From NCBI GenBank assembly GCA_902526645.1, contig CABZLS010000010.1, forward strand, positions 1 to 48,027: DNA of 48,027 nucleotides, given 5' to 3'. Made by a program: the position numbers and the translations under genes. Shown here piece by piece: positions 36,660 through 45,868 of the stretch. The notes beneath the pieces were generated by a model, which saw nothing but the letters and a program-made list of their open reading frames with translations, searched no databases and was not told the origin of the DNA. Source of the DNA: an uncultured Pelagibacteraceae bacterium. Lineage in GTDB: Bacteria; Pseudomonadota; Alphaproteobacteria; Pelagibacterales; Pelagibacteraceae. The number at the start of each line of letters is the position of its first letter. Within the stretch, counting starts at the first letter, position 1.

Positions 36660-37060
36660 AAACATTTTATAGTCCAAAAAATAATCCAAGAGTAATTATC
36701 ATTCAGAAATTGTATGGAAAATTTTTTAATGATGAAGAAAAATTAGATTTTCCGAAACACAGATTTAAGAAATTTATAAAAGACATAGTTTCAGGAACTA
36801 TAGAACGTAACGAAATTTTAACAGAAGAATTAGATAAAAAATTAGGAAAAAATTTTAGACTTAATAATTTGGACAAATTATTTCAAGTTATACTAAAATC
36901 AGCAACATATGAACTTCTATACAAACCAAATGTTTCAATAAAAATCATAATCAAAGAATATTTAAATGCTTCTAATTTTTTTCTAGATGAATCTCAAACA
37001 AAATATTTAAACGCTTTATTGGACAATATTGCAAAAAAAATAAGATTATCTAATGCATGA
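36656..37060 (+). CDS. nusB: transcription antitermination factor NusB
   Basis: 134 aa helical RNA-binding protein that with NusE (S10) acts at boxA sites in rRNA antitermination. The N-terminal arginine/helix region is NNPRVIIIQKLYGKFF; the C-terminal family block is ILKSATYELLYKPNVSIKIIIKEYLNASNFF, matching LRxAxYEL and EYVxLA-type motifs. ribH-nusB-thiL order supports the call. It overlaps ribH by four and thiL by eight bases. Confidence 0.93.
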   Translation: MKTFYSPKNNPRVIIIQKLYGKFFNDEEKLDFPKHRFKKFIKDIVSGTIERNEILTEELDKKLGKNFRLNNLDKLFQVILKSATYELLYKPNVSIKIIIKEYLNASNFFLDESQTKYLNALLDNIAKKIRLSNA

Positions 37061-38012
37061 ATTACAAATTATAAATGATTTTTTTTCAAAAGTTTCAGCT
37101 AATAATAAGCACTCTTTAAATTTAAATGATGATGTCTTTTTTCATAGATCAAAAAGTTTGGTAATTTCTGTTGATACTTATGTTGAAGGAGTACATTTTA
37201 TTAATTTTCAAAAACCCAATTTAGTTATAAAAAAAATTATTAGATCATCTATTTCTGACTTATTATGCAAGGGAGTGAATCCTAAATATTATTTTATTTC
37301 AGGTTCTGGGAATAAAACAACATTTACAAAGAAAAATCTTAAATTAATATCAAAATCATTAAAAGAAGAACAAAAAAAATATTCAATCAATTTATGTGGT
37401 GGTGACACTGTATTTTCAAATAAACTAAGCTTTACAATCACCTCTGTTGGATTCTCTAATAAAATAATCTATAGAAATAAAGCAAAAATAAATGATGATA
37501 TATATGTGACTGGAAATCTAGGTGATAGTTCAATTGGTTTGAAAGTTTTACAAAAAAAAATTAGATTAAATAGTAAATTAACTAAATACTTTATAGATAA
37601 ATATTTTCACCCAAATTTACATAAAAATTTAACAAAAAAATTATTGTCTTTTGCTAATACGTCTATTGATATTTCTGATGGATTAATTTCTGATTTAGAA
37701 AAATTGATCAATAAACAAAAGCTTTCATATAAGTTGTATTTAAAAAGCATTCCTATTTCTAAAAATATCAAAAAATTAATTGATTTAAAAATTATTAATA
37801 AGATGTCATCAATATCACAAGGTGATGATTATCAAATTTTATTTACAGCTACTCCAACAAAATCTAGAATCATCACAAAAGTGTGTAAATCGCTAGGCGT
37901 AAAGATTTCAAAAATAGGAAAGATTTGTAACTATTCTAAGAAATCACAAATTATTGACGAAAAAAATAAGAAAATTGCCATAAAAAATAAAGGTTATATT
38001 CACAAATTTTAG
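37053..38012 (+). CDS. thiL: thiamine-monophosphate kinase
   Basis: 319 aa AIR-synthase-fold kinase converting thiamine monophosphate to the active diphosphate. Motifs: LNLNDDVFFH near residue 25 (metal-binding), VISVDTYVEGVHF near 36-48, SSISDLLCKGVNPKYYFI near 66, NLCGGDTVFSNKLSFTIT near 110, and DISDGLISDLEKL near 205. SAR11 is known to rely on external thiamine precursors, so this last phosphorylation step is still needed. It follows nusB with overlap and ends the rib-nus-thi unit. Confidence 0.94.
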   Translation: MHELQIINDFFSKVSANNKHSLNLNDDVFFHRSKSLVISVDTYVEGVHFINFQKPNLVIKKIIRSSISDLLCKGVNPKYYFISGSGNKTTFTKKNLKLISKSLKEEQKKYSINLCGGDTVFSNKLSFTITSVGFSNKIIYRNKAKINDDIYVTGNLGDSSIGLKVLQKKIRLNSKLTKYFIDKYFHPNLHKNLTKKLLSFANTSIDISDGLISDLEKLINKQKLSYKLYLKSIPISKNIKKLIDLKIINKMSSISQGDDYQILFTATPTKSRIITKVCKSLGVKISKIGKICNYSKKSQIIDEKNKKIAIKNKGYIHKF

Positions 38013-38058
38013 AAGTTAATCATTGCGTTTTATAGCTTTTTTTGTATTGTCCGGTTTT

Positions 38059-38064
38059 TATAAT
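38059..38064 (+). promoter_or_regulatory. possible -10 box for hppA
   Basis: An exact TATAAT lies 30 bases upstream of the hppA start, within the 81-base gap after thiL. The matching -35 position holds only a T-rich stretch (about 38036-38043) and is weak. In AT-rich DNA an isolated TATAAT has modest value, but the gap is the largest in this gene run, so an independent hppA promoter is plausible. Confidence 0.3.
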
Positions 38065-38093
38065 TAACAAGTAACAACGTAATTAAGGCTAAT

Positions 38094-40199
38094 ATGAACT
38101 CATCAATTGAAACTATTCTATCTTATACAATAGCTGCAGGTTTTTTATCTATTGTTTACGGATACTTTACAGGTAAAAATATTTTAAACTCAAGTACAGG
38201 AAATTCAAAAATGCAGGATATTGCATCAGCAATTCAAATAGGAGCTAAGGCTTATTTAGCTAGACAATATAAGACTATCGCAATTGTAGGTATTTTTGTT
38301 TTGGTTATTGTAAGTTATGCTTTTAATTTACTTGTTGGTTTAGGATACCTAATTGGAGCAACTCTATCAGGTATAGCTGGTTATGTAGGTATGTTAGTTT
38401 CGGTTCAAGCAAATGTAAGAACAGCAGAAGCATCAAAAAAAGGTTTAGCGAGCGGTCTATCAGTTGCATTTAAATCTGGAGCAGTAACTGGAATGCTTGT
38501 TGCAGGCCTAGCTCTTTTATCTATCGCGGTCTATTATTACCTATTATTAAAATTTAATATTGATGAAAGAGAAATTGTAAATGCCCTTGTAGCATTAGGT
38601 TTTGGAGCATCTCTGATTTCAATATTTGCGAGATTGGGTGGAGGAATTTTTACTAAAGGAGCAGATGTAGGAGCTGATTTAGTCGGCAAAGTTGAAGCAG
38701 GTATACCAGAAGATGATCCTAGAAATCCAGCTGTAATTGCTGATAATGTTGGTGATAATGTTGGTGATTGCGCAGGTATGGCGGCTGATTTATTTGAAAC
38801 TTATGCTGTAACAATTGTTGCAACTATGGTTTTAGCGTCAATTTTTTTTCCTGGTGATATGTCTATGATGATTTATCCTTTAACGATAGGTGGTGCTTGT
38901 ATTCTTACTTCTATTGTAGGAACTTTTTTTGTTAAATTAGGAAAAAGTAAAAATGTGATGGGTGCTTTATATAAAGGATTCATAGTTTCAGCTTTAACTT
39001 CATTGGCAATATTGTATCCTGTAACAGATTTTGTTTTAGGCCTTGAGAACATATACTATCTAAATAATACGTCATTTTCTGGTATGAGTTTATATTATTG
39101 TGGTGTTGTAGGTTTAGTTATAACTGGTTTATTAATTTGGGTTACTGAATATTATACTGGTACAAATTATAGACCTGTAAAAAGTGTTGCTAGCTCATCA
39201 ACCACTGGTCATGGAACAAATGTAATTCAAGGTTTAGCTATTTCTTTAGAAGCAACTGCTATACCAGCACTTATAATTGTGACCGGTATTTTATTAACTA
39301 ATCATATTGCTGGATTATACGGGATCGCAATTGCAGTTACAACTATGTTGGCTTTAGCTGGTATGGTCGTAGCATTAGATGCCTATGGCCCAGTTACTGA
39401 TAACGCTGGTGGAATTGCTGAAATGTCAAAATTGCCTAATAATGTTAGAAAAACAACTGATGCACTAGATGCAGTCGGAAATACTACAAAAGCAGTCACA
39501 AAAGGATACGCTATTGGATCTGCAGGTTTAGGTGCATTGGTTTTGTTTGCTGCTTATACAGAGGATATTAAACATTTTTCAAAAGTTGCTGGATCTAAAT
39601 TAGAAGGTATTGTGGTAACTTTTGATTTATCTAACCCATATGTAGTCGTTGGTCTTCTTATTGGAGGGATGCTTCCTTATCTATTTGGTTCCATGGGAAT
39701 GCAAGCAGTTGGAAGGGCAGGTGGTGCTGTTGTAATCGAAGTAAGACGACAGTTTAAAAAATACCCAGGTATAATGAAAAGAAAACAAAAACCTGACTAT
39801 GCTAAATTAGTTGATCTTTTAACAGTTGCAGCAATTAAAGAGATGATCATACCCTCATTACTACCTGTTTTGTCACCGATAGTGTTATATTTAATAATAT
39901 ATTCTATAGGTGGTCAAGTAGCAGCATTAGCTTCTGTAGGAGCCATGCTACTTGGTGTAATCATAACTGGATTATTTGTTGCTGTTTCAATGACAGCAGG
40001 TGGTGGAGCATGGGATAATGCAAAAAAATATATTGAGGATGGTAATCACGGAGGTAAAGGATCTGAGGCTCATAAAGCAGCTGTAACTGGAGATACAGTT
40101 GGTGATCCTTATAAAGATACTGCGGGACCCGCAGTAAACCCAATGATAAAAATTACAAATATAGTTGCTCTATTGCTTTTAGCAGTTATCGCTGGTTAA
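38094..40199 (+). CDS. hppA: membrane-bound proton-pumping pyrophosphatase, K+-independent type
   Basis: 701 aa, about 16 membrane segments. It hydrolyses PPi on the cytoplasmic side and pumps H+ outward, saving energy from biosynthesis. The active-site stretch is [45 protein letters not shown]-like (about 198-245, quoted in parts). A second acidic cluster is [16 protein letters not shown] near 430, and [18 protein letters not shown] lies near the end. [10 protein letters not shown] carries Lys466 where K+-dependent forms have Ala, which marks the K+-independent class. A hairpin just past the stop may end transcription. Confidence 0.97.
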   Translation: MNSSIETILSYTIAAGFLSIVYGYFTGKNILNSSTGNSKMQDIASAIQIGAKAYLARQYKTIAIVGIFVLVIVSYAFNLLVGLGYLIGATLSGIAGYVGMLVSVQANVRTAEASKKGLASGLSVAFKSGAVTGMLVAGLALLSIAVYYYLLLKFNIDEREIVNALVALGFGASLISIFARLGGGIFTKGADVGADLVGKVEAGIPEDDPRNPAVIADNVGDNVGDCAGMAADLFETYAVTIVATMVLASIFFPGDMSMMIYPLTIGGACILTSIVGTFFVKLGKSKNVMGALYKGFIVSALTSLAILYPVTDFVLGLENIYYLNNTSFSGMSLYYCGVVGLVITGLLIWVTEYYTGTNYRPVKSVASSSTTGHGTNVIQGLAISLEATAIPALIIVTGILLTNHIAGLYGIAIAVTTMLALAGMVVALDAYGPVTDNAGGIAEMSKLPNNVRKTTDALDAVGNTTKAVTKGYAIGSAGLGALVLFAAYTEDIKHFSKVAGSKLEGIVVTFDLSNPYVVVGLLIGGMLPYLFGSMGMQAVGRAGGAVVIEVRRQFKKYPGIMKRKQKPDYAKLVDLLTVAAIKEMIIPSLLPVLSPIVLYLIIYSIGGQVAALASVGAMLLGVIITGLFVAVSMTAGGGAWDNAKKYIEDGNHGGKGSEAHKAAVTGDTVGDPYKDTAGPAVNPMIKITNIVALLLLAVIAG

Positions 40200-40671
40200 T
40201 TTCTTTTCTTTTTTTGGCCCTCTGTCCAAGAGGGTCATTAATTTTTTGTCTCATGCTCGACATAAAATCATAAATAAATGAATTTCGTTTGATCCCAGAT
40301 TCTGTTTTACCTTCTACAATTTTAATATTTTTCATGTCATCAATATTATAAAAGTCTTTTTTTTTTAATATTCCATAATTATCAATTTCTAAAACCAATA
40401 CATCATTCTTAAATATTTTCATTCTTCCTAAATTTTTTAATTCCGATTGTGTTTGGCGACGTTCTATATAAATCCAAATGTCATTGTCAAATTTACTAGT
40501 TGTTGAAGGTTTCCCTAGAATTTTTGTGATATCATTTTTATTGGATTGATCAACAATTAATGTTTTCTGTTTTTTTTCTAAAAAGGGGACACCATGATGT
40601 TTAACGACTTTATTAAATTTGCAATTTGATACTATTAATGAAACTAAAATTATATATAATATTTTTTGCAT
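40186..40671 (-). CDS. bamE: BamE-like outer membrane assembly lipoprotein (SmpA/OmlA family)
   Basis: 161 aa. A lipoprotein signal ends in IVSNC near residue 17, so the mature protein should be lipid-anchored at Cys17. The SmpA/OmlA-like core includes [30 protein letters not shown] and [14 protein letters not shown]. BamE assists beta-barrel insertion by the BAM complex. The C-terminus converges with hppA over 14 bases and covers the hppA hairpin. The start codon shares bases with that of the divergent chaperone gene. Position beside this chaperone is the usual alphaproteobacterial arrangement. Confidence 0.88.
   Translation of the reverse strand: MQKILYIILVSLIVSNCKFNKVVKHHGVPFLEKKQKTLIVDQSNKNDITKILGKPSTTSKFDNDIWIYIERRQTQSELKNLGRMKIFKNDVLVLEIDNYGILKKKDFYNIDDMKNIKIVEGKTESGIKRNSFIYDFMSSMRQKINDPLGQRAKKRKEINQR
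40216..40236 (+). terminator. rho-independent terminator-like hairpin after hppA
   Basis: GGCCCTCT (40216-40223) pairs with AGAGGGTC (40229-40236) around the loop GTCCA, eight pairs including one G-U, the most GC-rich stem between genes in this window. ATTAATTTTTT follows on the plus strand, giving a U-rich tail. It starts 17 bases after the hppA stop but lies inside the bamE coding region on the other strand. Confidence 0.6.
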
Positions 40672-41137
40672 GAATAATAATTATATTAATATTTACAATA
40701 ATTTAATCAATTACACTAGGAATAAAGAATTATACCTATCACTAAAAAGAAAAGATAATTTTTCAGATAGATTAACAATATTTTTGTTACATTTTGCTTT
40801 CTTTTTAAAAGACTTTAAAAATAAAGAAAATAAAGATATTTTACAAGATATATATGATTTTACCTTTAGACAACTAGAATTAAGCATACGTGAAATTGGT
40901 TATGGCGACCAGTCAATTAATAAAAAGATGAAAGACTATATTAATCTTTTTCATTCAATGGTTTCCGAAATTCATTTTTGGAATGATCTTAATAAATCTG
41001 AAAAAATAGAGAAGATGTCTCTATTTTTACACGAATTTCAAAAAATAGAGAATTTAGTTGATTATTTTGAGGATTTTAACATTAATTTATCAAAAAAAAA
41101 TTTGAATTCTTTTTTAAAAAGTGTAAGTAAAAGTTAA
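40670..41137 (+). CDS. ubiquinol-cytochrome c chaperone family protein (CBP3-like)
   Basis: 155 aa from the ATG at 40670. Central stretches [46 protein letters not shown] and [11 protein letters not shown] resemble the CBP3/UQCC1 family that assists cytochrome b in bc1 complex assembly; the bamE/chaperone/plsX neighbourhood is typical of alphaproteobacteria. An in-frame ATG at 40619 exists, but the added 17 residues would lie wholly antisense to bamE and look unlike the family. The chosen start overlaps the bamE start codon (CATG). rpmF follows after two bases. Confidence 0.8.
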   Translation: MNNNYINIYNNLINYTRNKELYLSLKRKDNFSDRLTIFLLHFAFFLKDFKNKENKDILQDIYDFTFRQLELSIREIGYGDQSINKKMKDYINLFHSMVSEIHFWNDLNKSEKIEKMSLFLHEFQKIENLVDYFEDFNINLSKKNLNSFLKSVSKS

Positions 41138-41139
41138 TT

Positions 41140-41322
41140 ATGGCTGTTCCTAAACGCAAACAAACTCCATCAAGAACTAGAATGAGAAGATCACAAAATA
41201 TGAAGTTCTCAACAAAAAATGTAATTGAAGATAAAAAATCTGGTGAATATAGATTATCTCATCACTTAGATTTAAAAACTGGTATGTACAAGGGTCGTCA
41301 AGTTTTAGATCCAAAAGATTAA
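41140..41322 (+). CDS. rpmF: 50S ribosomal protein L32
   Basis: 60 aa. The N-terminus [20 protein letters not shown] is the L32 signature, followed by [17 protein letters not shown]. There are no zinc-binding cysteines, so it is the Cys-free form. It sits between the bc1 chaperone gene and plsX; the widespread rpmF-plsX pairing is kept. The DUF177/YceD gene normally just upstream is absent. Confidence 0.97.
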   Translation: MAVPKRKQTPSRTRMRRSQNMKFSTKNVIEDKKSGEYRLSHHLDLKTGMYKGRQVLDPKD

Positions 41323-41332
41323 TAATTTAGAA

Positions 41333-42334
41333 ATGTCAGATCTAGTTAAAATTGCAGTAGATGCAATGGGTGGTGACAATTCACCTAGAAAAATAATTGA
41401 TGGAATTATTCATCATCATAATTCAAATAAAGATAATTTTTATATGATTTTTGGTAATGAAACAGAAATAAAAAAATGTATAAACAATCAATTAGATCAA
41501 AAATTTTTTAAAATCATCCACACAGAAAGCTCTGTTAAAAGTACAGATAGTCCTCTTGAGGCGGCAAAAAGAGGAAAGAAAACGAGTATGTGGCTAGCTA
41601 TTGAAAGTGTAAAAAAAAAAGAGTCAGATATTGTTATATCTGCAGGAAACACTGGTGCTCTATTAGTCATAGCTAAATTAAATTTAAAAATGATTGAGAA
41701 CATAGATAAACCTGCCTTATCAGCATTATGGCCAAATAAAAACGGTATGAGTGTTGTATTGGACCTAGGGGCAAACATTGAATGCAGTTCTAAAAATTTA
41801 GTTGATTTTTCTATTATGGGTGCTTCGCTTTACAGATCTTTATATCCAAGTGAAAAACCACAAATTGCTCTTTTAAATATAGGTTCAGAGGAATTAAAAG
41901 GAAATGAAATAATTAAAGAAACTTATCAAATTTTAAACAATAAAAAATCAAACGATTATGATTTTAAAGGATACATTGAAGGCAATGAACTTATGAAGGG
42001 AGATGTTAATGTTATAGTTTCAGATGGATTTACAGGAAATGTTGCTTTAAAAACAGCTGAGGGAACTGCAAATTTTATAACAAGTGAACTTAAAAATGCG
42101 TTAACTGGAAATATTATAGGAAAAATTTCATCTGTTTTAAATTACTTTAACTTAAATAGATTTAAAAAAAGATTAGATCCTCGTCTTTATAATGGAGCAA
42201 TTTTCATTGGATTAGATTCACCAGTGGTGAAAAGTCATGGAGGAACTGATTATATAGGTTTTTCAAATTCTTTAAATGTTTGTAATAGAATTGTTAATGG
42301 TAATTTGATAAACAAAATTAAAAAAAATATTTGA
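41333..42334 (+). CDS. plsX: phosphate acyltransferase PlsX
   Basis: 333 aa peripheral enzyme converting acyl-ACP to acyl-phosphate, the donor used by PlsY (gene at 3290-3868). Motifs: KIAVDAMGGDNSPRKIIDGI at the start, SPLEAAKRGKKTSMWLAI near 65, VISAGNTGALLVIAKL near 95, LDLGANIECSSKNLVDFS near 142, and VSDGFTGNVALKTAEG near 228. The length is typical. ihfA follows after three bases; fabH, the usual next gene, is missing. Confidence 0.97.
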   Translation: MSDLVKIAVDAMGGDNSPRKIIDGIIHHHNSNKDNFYMIFGNETEIKKCINNQLDQKFFKIIHTESSVKSTDSPLEAAKRGKKTSMWLAIESVKKKESDIVISAGNTGALLVIAKLNLKMIENIDKPALSALWPNKNGMSVVLDLGANIECSSKNLVDFSIMGASLYRSLYPSEKPQIALLNIGSEELKGNEIIKETYQILNNKKSNDYDFKGYIEGNELMKGDVNVIVSDGFTGNVALKTAEGTANFITSELKNALTGNIIGKISSVLNYFNLNRFKKRLDPRLYNGAIFIGLDSPVVKSHGGTDYIGFSNSLNVCNRIVNGNLINKIKKNI

Positions 42335-42337
42335 TAA

Positions 42338-42637
42338 ATGAGAATTAATTTAACTAAAAAAGATTTAGTTAATACAATTTATATGAAAGTTGGATTTTCA
42401 AAACAAATTTCTGAAAATCTTATTGATGATTTTTTTTCGTTAATTATTGAGTCTTTAATAAAAGAAAAGAAAATTAAGATTTCCAAATTTGGCACATTTA
42501 TATTAAGATCTAAAAAACAACGTTTAGGTAGAAATCCAAAAACAAAAGAAGTTAAGATTATTTCTAGTAGAAAAGTTGTTTTATTTAAACCTTCAAAAGA
42601 TTTCAAAGAATATATAAATTTAAAAGATGACAGATAA
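42338..42637 (+). CDS. ihfA: integration host factor alpha subunit (HU/IHF family)
   Basis: 99 aa DNA-bending protein. The N-terminal MRINLTKKDLVNTIYMKVGFSK and LIDDFFSLIIESLIKEKKIKI match IHF-alpha, followed by SKFGTFILRSKKQRLGRNPKT with the minor-groove-inserting Pro near residue 67. The C-terminus FKPSKDFKEYIN is typical. The position before the MerR-family gene is the conserved alphaproteobacterial location of ihfA. It overlaps the regulator by 11 bases. A plain HU assignment is less likely because of this context. Confidence 0.92.
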   Translation: MRINLTKKDLVNTIYMKVGFSKQISENLIDDFFSLIIESLIKEKKIKISKFGTFILRSKKQRLGRNPKTKEVKIISSRKVVLFKPSKDFKEYINLKDDR

Positions 42638-43001
42638 AACTGATGAAGCATATAAAACAATTGGAGAAGTAGCTAAAGAACTAAACTTAAGATCAAAAAA
42701 TAATGATGCCTTATCAACTCATACTATAAGATTTTGGGAAAAAGAGTTTAAACAAATTAAGCCAAAAATATTTAATGGAAATAGAAGATATTATGATAGT
42801 AGAAGCATTAGAGTATTAAAAAAAGTAAAGTTTTTACTAAAAGAGGAAGGTATGACGATAAATGGAGTAAAAAAAATTCTTAAAAATGAAGATAGTTTAA
42901 AACTTGACGAAACGGCAAATGACTCTATAAACACGATTAATTTGAAAAATAAATTAAGTAAAATTTCAAAATTAGTAAAAAAATTAAAAGATTTTAAATA
43001 A
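42627..43001 (+). CDS. MerR family transcriptional regulator
   Basis: 124 aa. The MerR winged helix-turn-helix fills residues about 7-80: YKTIGEVAKELNL, THTIRFWEKEFKQIKP, GNRRYYDSRSIRVLKKVKFLL and EEGMTINGVKKIL. The rest is a short Lys-rich tail (LKNKLSKISKLVKKLKDF) without Cys, so metal sensing is unlikely. This protein occurs after ihfA in many alphaproteobacteria; its target is not known to me. It overlaps ihfA by 11 bases and rpmG by one. Confidence 0.92.
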   Translation: MTDKTDEAYKTIGEVAKELNLRSKNNDALSTHTIRFWEKEFKQIKPKIFNGNRRYYDSRSIRVLKKVKFLLKEEGMTINGVKKILKNEDSLKLDETANDSINTINLKNKLSKISKLVKKLKDFK

Positions 43002-43192
43002 TGGCAAAAAAAACATTTGTTAAAGTAAGATTAGTTCCTGAGGAAAAACCTGATAGTCCTTTTTTTTATTATGTAAAAAAACCGGCTGGTGGTGAAAAAG
43101 CCAAAGTAAAATTAAAAGCTAAAAAGTATAATCCCACAACTAAAAAACATGAAATTTTCGTAGAAAAAAAACTACCACCGCATAGTAAATAA
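43001..43192 (+). CDS. rpmG: 50S ribosomal protein L33, divergent
   Basis: 63 aa, slightly long. FVKVRLVPEE, FFYYVKKP and KKYNPTTKKHEIFVEKKLP follow the L33 pattern of a basic start, an FYxTxK strand and a KKYDPxxxKHVxFxExK end. It has no cysteines (C-minus form). The middle (PAGGEKAKVKLKAKK) departs from the usual NxRxxxxKLELK. The ATG overlaps the stop of the MerR-family gene. Its stop abuts the aroQ stop directly, with the junction centred in a 12-base palindrome (43187-43198). Confidence 0.85.
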   Translation: MAKKTFVKVRLVPEEKPDSPFFYYVKKPAGGEKAKVKLKAKKYNPTTKKHEIFVEKKLPPHSK

Positions 43193-43483
43193 TTATTTTT
43201 TTTTAAAATTTCTTCTCTCAAAGTCTATATAAGACCATATCATATTTTTCCAAATTCTGTTTGTAATACGTGGATCTATCTTATTTTTTAAAGATTTTTT
43301 TCTAATATTGGCAAGTATTGTTTTAATTCTCTTTTGGTCAACTATTTGATTTTTTTTCTCTTTCAGTTTTAAAACTTTTTTAACTAAATTAGATCTTTTT
43401 TTTATAATTTTTATAAGTGAATTATCTAACTTATCTAATTCTAATCTAATTCTATACAATTTTTTTTTCTTTAATGGCGACAT
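43193..43483 (-). CDS. chorismate mutase, AroQ class
   Basis: 96 aa all-helical monofunctional enzyme turning chorismate into prephenate for Phe and Tyr. The pattern is clear: LYRIRLELDKLDNSLIKIIKKRSNLVKKVLKLK (first helix with active-site Arg and Lys), DQKRIKTILANIRKKS, and WKNMIWSYIDFERRNF with the C-terminal helix. The protein is strongly basic. It converges with rpmG; 43 bases separate its start from ctaA on the other strand. Confidence 0.88.
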   Translation of the reverse strand: MSPLKKKKLYRIRLELDKLDNSLIKIIKKRSNLVKKVLKLKEKKNQIVDQKRIKTILANIRKKSLKNKIDPRITNRIWKNMIWSYIDFERRNFKKK

Positions 43484-43526
43484 TTATATATTTGGATATT
43501 TAAAAAATTATTATATTTATTCGTCT

Positions 43527-44543
43527 ATGTACACAATTAATCCGAAAATTAACTATCAATTATCTTTATGGTTAATCTCAATGTTTTGGATTGTATCAAT
43601 TATGATAGTAGTTGGTGGGTTGACAAGATTAACAGACTCTGGTCTTTCTATTACTAGATGGGAACTTTTTTCAGGTTTCTTGCCACCATTTAATCAGAGT
43701 GATTGGGTTTCGTATTTCAACCTTTATAAAGAAATACCAGAATTTAAATTACAAAATTACAATATGAATTTGGAAGAATTTAAGATTATATTCTGGTGGG
43801 AATGGGCTCATCGTTTTCTGGGAAGATTAATAGGTATTGGATTTTTAATACCATTAATTTATTTCTCTTTTAAAATTAAGATCTTAAAATTATTAAATCT
43901 TTACCTAATCTTTATTTTGATATGCTTTCAAGGATTTATAGGTTGGTATATGGTCAGCAGTGGTTTAGTAGATAGAGTAGATGTGAGCCACTTTAGACTA
44001 TCAATTCATTTATTAGTTGCTTTTTTTATTTTATCATTGATTTATTGGAATTATCTTAAAATAAATTTAAAAAGAAAAATTACAAATAAAATTAATCCTT
44101 CAATCCCTCTCGTATTTTTAATATTAATATTTACGCAAATTGTAATTGGTGCTTTTGTCTCTGGAATGGATGCTGGAAAAATTTACAATTCATGGCCATA
44201 TATGGGAAATACATATTTTCCAAATGATAATGATTTTAAAGATTTATTTAAATTATCTGTATTTAGCGACCCATCTTTAGTTCAATTTATACATAGAAAT
44301 CTAGCTTATATAATTGGAGTTTATTATTTTTTAATGATTTATAAAATTTATAAAAAAAAAATATATGATTTATACAAATCAATAAACGTATTAGGTTGTT
44401 TTATAATATTACAAGTTTTTTTAGGTATTATAACAGTTTTATATGGCGCACAAATTTATATCGCATCTATGCACCAAATAAGTTCAATTTTTTTAGTTTG
44501 CTCATGTATTTATTTTTTATATTTAAACACTAAGTTTAACTAA
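43527..44543 (+). CDS. ctaA: heme A synthase
   Basis: 338 aa inner-membrane enzyme that oxidises the C8 methyl of heme O to make heme A for cytochrome c oxidase. Eight membrane segments are visible. Heme-ligand histidines occur in WWEWAHRFLGRLIG (about 95), DVSHFRLSIHLLVAFF (about 155-165), QFIHRNLAYIIG (about 250) and IASMHQISSIFL (about 317). The start GGLTRLTDSGLSITRWE is a family hallmark. It converges with metY and overlaps its end by eight bases. Confidence 0.96.
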   Translation: MYTINPKINYQLSLWLISMFWIVSIMIVVGGLTRLTDSGLSITRWELFSGFLPPFNQSDWVSYFNLYKEIPEFKLQNYNMNLEEFKIIFWWEWAHRFLGRLIGIGFLIPLIYFSFKIKILKLLNLYLIFILICFQGFIGWYMVSSGLVDRVDVSHFRLSIHLLVAFFILSLIYWNYLKINLKRKITNKINPSIPLVFLILIFTQIVIGAFVSGMDAGKIYNSWPYMGNTYFPNDNDFKDLFKLSVFSDPSLVQFIHRNLAYIIGVYYFLMIYKIYKKKIYDLYKSINVLGCFIILQVFLGIITVLYGAQIYIASMHQISSIFLVCSCIYFLYLNTKFN

Positions 44544-45864
44544 CTGCTTTTAATTTTCCTTTTGAAGACTTGTTCAAAGCTTGATCTAAATCTTCAATTA
44601 TATCATCAATATGTTCTAAACCTATACAGAGTCTAACGTAGCTTTGTGTAACACCTGATGCCGCTAATTCTTTTTCATTTAATTGACTGTGAGTTGTACT
44701 AGCAGGATGTATTGCTAAACTTCTTGCATCTCCAATATTGGCAACATGATAAAACATCTTTAAAGACTCAATAAATTTTTTTCCAGCCTCTAGACCACCT
44801 TTTAATTCAATACCTACCATTGGTCCATTTCCTCCTTTAAGATATTTAGTTGCCCTTTCAGAGATATCTTTTTTATGCTCTGTAGAGTAAATTACTTTAG
44901 TAACTTCATTGTGCTTTTTAAGGAAATGGACAACTTTTTCAGCATTTGCACAATGTTGTTTCATTCTTAATGGAACTGTTTCAAGTCCTTGAATTATTGC
45001 AAACGCATTGTCAGGAGCTAAAGCCGAACCCAAGTCTCTTAACAAACAAACTCTTGCCCTAATAGCAAAAGGTATATTAGCTCCAGTTAGCTCAGGAACT
45101 GCTTTTCCCCAAACCACACCACCATAACTAGCATCTGGTTCATTAAATAAGGGTTGTCTTTTAGGATCAGCTGTCCAATCAAAATTTCCACTATCAACAA
45201 TACTTCCTGCTACAGCAGTACCATGTCCTCCTATATATTTAGTTAGTGAATGAATTACTATTGTTGCTCCATGTTCAATAGGCTTACAAATTACTGGCGC
45301 AGCTGTATTGTCCATGATTAGAGGTATATTGTATTTTCTACCAATATCAGAAACTTCTTTAATCGGAAAAACTCTTAAATAAGGATTGGGTAATGTTTCT
45401 CCATAAAAAGCTCTCGTTTTATCATCAATTAACTTTTCAAAGTTTTTTGGATCACTTGGGTCTGCGTACCTAACTTCAATTCCAAGTTTACTTAATGTGT
45501 GTGTAAACAATGAGACAGTTCCACCATATAAATCAGTTGAACTAACTATATTATCACCAGCTTGTGCAACATTTAAAATTGCAAAGCTTGAAGCTGTTTG
45601 ACCCGAAGAAACTGTTAAACAAGCTAAACCACCTTCTAGCGCAGCGACTCTTTTTTCCAAAACATCATTAGTTGGATTCATTATTCTTGTATAAATGTTA
45701 CCAAACTCTTTTAGTGCAAATAAATTTGCAGCATGCTCTGTATTCTTAAATTGGTATGAAGTTGTTCTGTAAATTGGAACAGCAACTGCATTTGTAGTTG
45801 GATCACTTCTATAGTCACCACCATGAATGGCTATAGTTTCCGGATTATTTCTTTTTTTACTCAT
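44536..45864 (-). CDS. metY: O-acetylhomoserine sulfhydrylase (MetY)
   Basis: 442 aa PLP enzyme of the Cys/Met-metabolism family. It has IHGGDYRSDPTTNAVAVPIY at the start, FGNIYTRIMNPTNDVLEKRVAALEGG near 60-85, DNTAAPVICKPIEHGA, and the PLP lysine in IHSLTKYIGGHGTAVAG near 210. The length above 420 aa and these blocks favour O-acetylhomoserine sulfhydrylase over cystathionine gamma-synthase. It would make homocysteine directly from sulfide (or similar), fitting SAR11's need for reduced sulfur. The 200-base leader holds two SAM-II/SAM-V-like structures, so SAM feedback is expected. The GGAG ribosome site is at 45869-45872. Confidence 0.95.
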   Translation of the reverse strand: MSKKRNNPETIAIHGGDYRSDPTTNAVAVPIYRTTSYQFKNTEHAANLFALKEFGNIYTRIMNPTNDVLEKRVAALEGGLACLTVSSGQTASSFAILNVAQAGDNIVSSTDLYGGTVSLFTHTLSKLGIEVRYADPSDPKNFEKLIDDKTRAFYGETLPNPYLRVFPIKEVSDIGRKYNIPLIMDNTAAPVICKPIEHGATIVIHSLTKYIGGHGTAVAGSIVDSGNFDWTADPKRQPLFNEPDASYGGVVWGKAVPELTGANIPFAIRARVCLLRDLGSALAPDNAFAIIQGLETVPLRMKQHCANAEKVVHFLKKHNEVTKVIYSTEHKKDISERATKYLKGGNGPMVGIELKGGLEAGKKFIESLKMFYHVANIGDARSLAIHPASTTHSQLNEKELAASGVTQSYVRLCIGLEHIDDIIEDLDQALNKSSKGKLKAVS

Positions 45865-45868
45865 TATA

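Noticed and set aside
40619-40669. Upstream extension of the bc1 chaperone gene
   Set aside because: The extra 17 codons are antisense to the bamE signal peptide and do not resemble the family N-terminus; ATG 40670 is preferred.
43187-43198. 12-base palindrome AAATAATTATTT at the rpmG/aroQ junction as an operator
   Set aside because: It is largely explained by two abutting TAA stop codons in AT-rich DNA and has no promoter context.
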